Positions 62,181 to 64,000 of a stretch of DNA of 64,000 nt are shown here, in pieces (the stretch's first letter is position 1; each line of letters begins with the position of its first letter). The notes beneath the pieces are model-generated. The model had not been told where the DNA came from. It made no database searches and saw only the letters and a program-made list of their open reading frames with translations. The stretch covers positions 248,001-312,000 of the forward strand of contig NZ_RJVP01000001.1 in NCBI RefSeq assembly GCF_003730115.1. The letters are read 5' to 3'. The translations under genes were made by a program, and so were the position numbers. The stretch is from Pseudomethylobacillus aquaticus (lineage in GTDB: Bacteria > Pseudomonadota > Gammaproteobacteria > Burkholderiales > Methylophilaceae).

Positions 62181-64000
62181 TTACGGCAAGGTGCCGCGCG
62201 GCATGCCCTGTTGTAGCTCGAACAAGCGGATGTCCTTGCCATAGCTCATCATCAGTGGCTCCTGCCGGTGTCGCAGCAGCTTGGCTATCCTCGCGGTCTC
62301 GGCACGTGCATACGCGCCCCACTCGGTCACGCTGAGCTGGCGGTCCTGATCCTGATCGGCGGATCCACCGTCCATGGCCTTGAGCAAGGTGTGTGTGAAC
62401 AGACCATTGTTGCGATAGCCATCCAGCGCCTCCTGGGTGGCGCTGGCCGAAGCGAACAGGTGCAAGCCCATATTGCGCGCCAGCACGCTGAAGCGTGCAT
62501 CGTACAGGCCGCGCACCAGCCCCTGCACACCGCCAGCATGGCAGGTGTCCAGAATCACCAGCTGCCGGAACGCCTTGATACGCCGTGTGGCGTCCAGGAT
62601 ACGGTCTGCAGAGTACAGGCTGGAGGCATCAGCGCGTCCATCCCAGTCATGCAATACCAGGCCGTACTGGGAGGCGGCATCCAGTGTGCCGTGGCTGGCC
62701 AGGAACCAGACGAACACGTCCTGGGGTTTGGCTTGCTGCTGTATGGTCGTCAGCGCCTGCTCCACAGCACGGCGGTCCGCATGTTCATTGAGCAGCAACA
62801 CGCCTGCCAGTCTGCCCGCAAAGCCAGTGCCCAGCTTTTGCTGGATGTATTGCGAGAAATCCTGCGCGTCCTTGGCGGCATACTGCAAGGCGGAAGCATG
62901 CTCGCTGTGCTTGAAATGGTCCACCCCCACCGCAAGCAGCCACAGCCTGGGGGCGGGCGTCTCGCCTTCTGCCTGCACACTCACCGACTGCGGCCGGCTG
63001 CTGAGATCGCCAGCCGCATTGCTTGCGATGACCGTGAACTGGTTATCACCGGGAACCAACTCCACTTGCACGCGGTAGTGCGCCTGCCTGTGCGGGCTGC
63101 GTGGCAAAGATTGCGCCTGCGCCTTGCTGATCTCGGTAATGCGCTGCAATGAGCGCGTGAGGGTCGCGTCGTCCATGCTGGGCAGGCCGGGTGTAGCGCT
63201 GCCTGCCTGCTGTGCAGCGACATGGGCGGGCGGCGCCTTGTTCGGTGCCTTGTTCAGCACCTCGACCAGTTTGCCGTTGTGCAGCACGCGCAGCTCACCC
63301 AGGCCGCCGCCCTGATCATGTGCCGAGATGGCCAGGCTCACAGACTGAGTGGCCAACTGAGTGGCCGACCGAGTCGTTGATTGCATGCCAGTCCGCCCCG
63401 ATGGCGGCTTCAATAGCAGTGGCTGCAACTGCACTGCAGGTGCCGGCCTTTGCAGGGCGTCCTGCAGGGTGACAGTGATCAGGTCGTCGATCGCCTGCCT
63501 GTTCAACTGGCGCTGTACCAGATCGGGCCGGTAGAACACATCGTAGAACTGCGAGATACGGTAGACCTTGCCCTTGATGCGCACATTCAGCCAGCGGTCG
63601 CCATCGGCAGAGGCGGCAAAATAGCCCTGCGGCAGGATGGAGATCCATTCCGCATCGTCGAACTGGATCATGCGCACCACTTCGCTGCCGTCCTGCGCTT
63701 GCAGCAGGCGTATCGCGCCGTCGTCGCTGGCCAGCGCCAGCCGTTTATCCTGTTGCAGCCAGCTTAGCAGCCGGGGGGCCGGTTGCATCACCCCCAGGTC
63801 ACGCAAGCGCTTCAGGCCATCAATGCCCCAGTGCAGGGTCGCCAGCTGACCAGCCGTGCTGGCCACGGCAAGCTGCCCGCCGCTGCGGCTCAAGGCCATG
63901 GCCCGGACAGGCCGGTCGGCAGCATCGAACGCCTTCATGTAAGCGGGGTCTGCGTTGCCTAAGCGCCATAGCATCACATCCGGATGACCACTGGTCACGG
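62181..64000 (-). CDS. Caspase-like (orthocaspase) protein, 5' end beyond the window
   Basis: At least 605 residues are visible; the gene continues past the right edge. The N-terminal part (about 1-140 of the visible sequence) has WD40-like phrases (ALSRSGGQLAVASTAGQLATLHWG, LALASDDGAIRLLQAQDG). The C-terminal part is a peptidase C14 caspase fold: WLLAVGVDHFKHS, the catalytic His in VFVWFLASHGTLD and the catalytic Cys in LVILDTCHAGGVQGL. Bacterial orthocaspases cleave after Arg or Lys. An unassigned segment of about 200 residues joins the two. Physiological role unknown; links to stress, death or defence have been proposed for relatives. Confidence 0.88.
   Translation of the reverse strand, partial: VTSGHPDVMLWRLGNADPAYMKAFDAADRPVRAMALSRSGGQLAVASTAGQLATLHWGIDGLKRLRDLGVMQPAPRLLSWLQQDKRLALASDDGAIRLLQAQDGSEVVRMIQFDDAEWISILPQGYFAASADGDRWLNVRIKGKVYRISQFYDVFYRPDLVQRQLNRQAIDDLITVTLQDALQRPAPAVQLQPLLLKPPSGRTGMQSTTRSATQLATQSVSLAISAHDQGGGLGELRVLHNGKLVEVLNKAPNKAPPAHVAAQQAGSATPGLPSMDDATLTRSLQRITEISKAQAQSLPRSPHRQAHYRVQVELVPGDNQFTVIASNAAGDLSSRPQSVSVQAEGETPAPRLWLLAVGVDHFKHSEHASALQYAAKDAQDFSQYIQQKLGTGFAGRLAGVLLLNEHADRRAVEQALTTIQQQAKPQDVFVWFLASHGTLDAASQYGLVLHDWDGRADASSLYSADRILDATRRIKAFRQLVILDTCHAGGVQGLVRGLYDARFSVLARNMGLHLFASASATQEALDGYRNNGLFTHTLLKAMDGGSADQDQDRQLSVTEWGAYARAETARIAKLLRHRQEPLMMSYGKDIRLFELQQGMPRGTLP

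Overview
The window reads as the chromosome of a betaproteobacterium with about 55-60% GC. The gene families and their order (suhB / trmJ-cysE-iscR-nifS-iscS-iscU-iscA-hscB-hscA-fdx, leuCDB, glnE, a PA2778/PA2779-type pair, an aldehyde dehydrogenase paired with a DUF779 protein) point to the Nitrosomonadales or a methylotroph-like relative. This placement is inferred from gene content, not from a search. No rRNA, tRNA or CRISPR array was found. Most of the window is housekeeping DNA with a few accessory inserts.

Layout: 1-4.7 kb holds secreted or lipoprotein-type enzymes (SH3b protein, M48 protease, PA2779/PA2778-like pair, sorbosone-dehydrogenase-like lipoprotein). At 4.8-7.5 kb is glnE. At 7.4-8.7 kb is a small insert with a FitAB-type toxin-antitoxin pair, a long perfect inverted repeat and flanking 23-bp direct repeats. 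prfC follows at 8.8-10.3 kb, a second (Phd/VapC-type) toxin-antitoxin pair at 10.5-11.2 kb, and an isochorismatase-like hydrolase, DUF779 protein, aldehyde dehydrogenase and esterase at 11.4-15.1 kb. At 15.4-25.5 kb a complete minus-strand Tad (Flp-type pilus) operon begins with a 47-residue Flp-like pilin whose processing site is atypical. It is preceded by an excellent sigma-54 promoter. A second, divergent sigma-54-type promoter points at a 63-residue gene of unknown function.

26.4-35.5 kb is the ISC iron-sulfur assembly region: IscR regulates, IscS and an extra NifS-like desulfurase provide sulfur, IscU and IscA scaffold or carry clusters, HscA/HscB release them, and Fdx supplies electrons. 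CysE makes the serine-derived cysteine precursor. 35.7-41.6 kb has leuB, leuD, leuC, a helix-turn-helix regulator and cimA; CimA plus LeuCDB could make 2-oxobutyrate for isoleucine through citramalate. 41.8-50.4 kb has an oxidoreductase and a complete tripartite RND efflux system with a TetR regulator and two near-identical operator sites. 50.6-53.5 kb has amt, with sigma-54 and NtrC-type sites that imply nitrogen control, and a DedA-rhodanese fusion.

53.5-61.4 kb has gluQ, a TonB-dependent siderophore receptor, hslO and several RNA-modifying or hypothetical genes. 61.5-64 kb has an AT-rich zinc-ribbon membrane protein, a 42-residue membrane protein missed by length cut-offs, and the C-terminal part of a caspase-like (orthocaspase) protein that runs off the right edge.

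Across the window, gene ends and short gaps repeatedly carry small imperfect tandem duplications of 10-17 bp, which seems to be a property of this genome. The strongest candidates for something undescribed are the Tad promoter region with its non-canonical Flp-like pilin and divergent small gene, and the direct-repeat-flanked FitAB insert at the 5' end of glnE.
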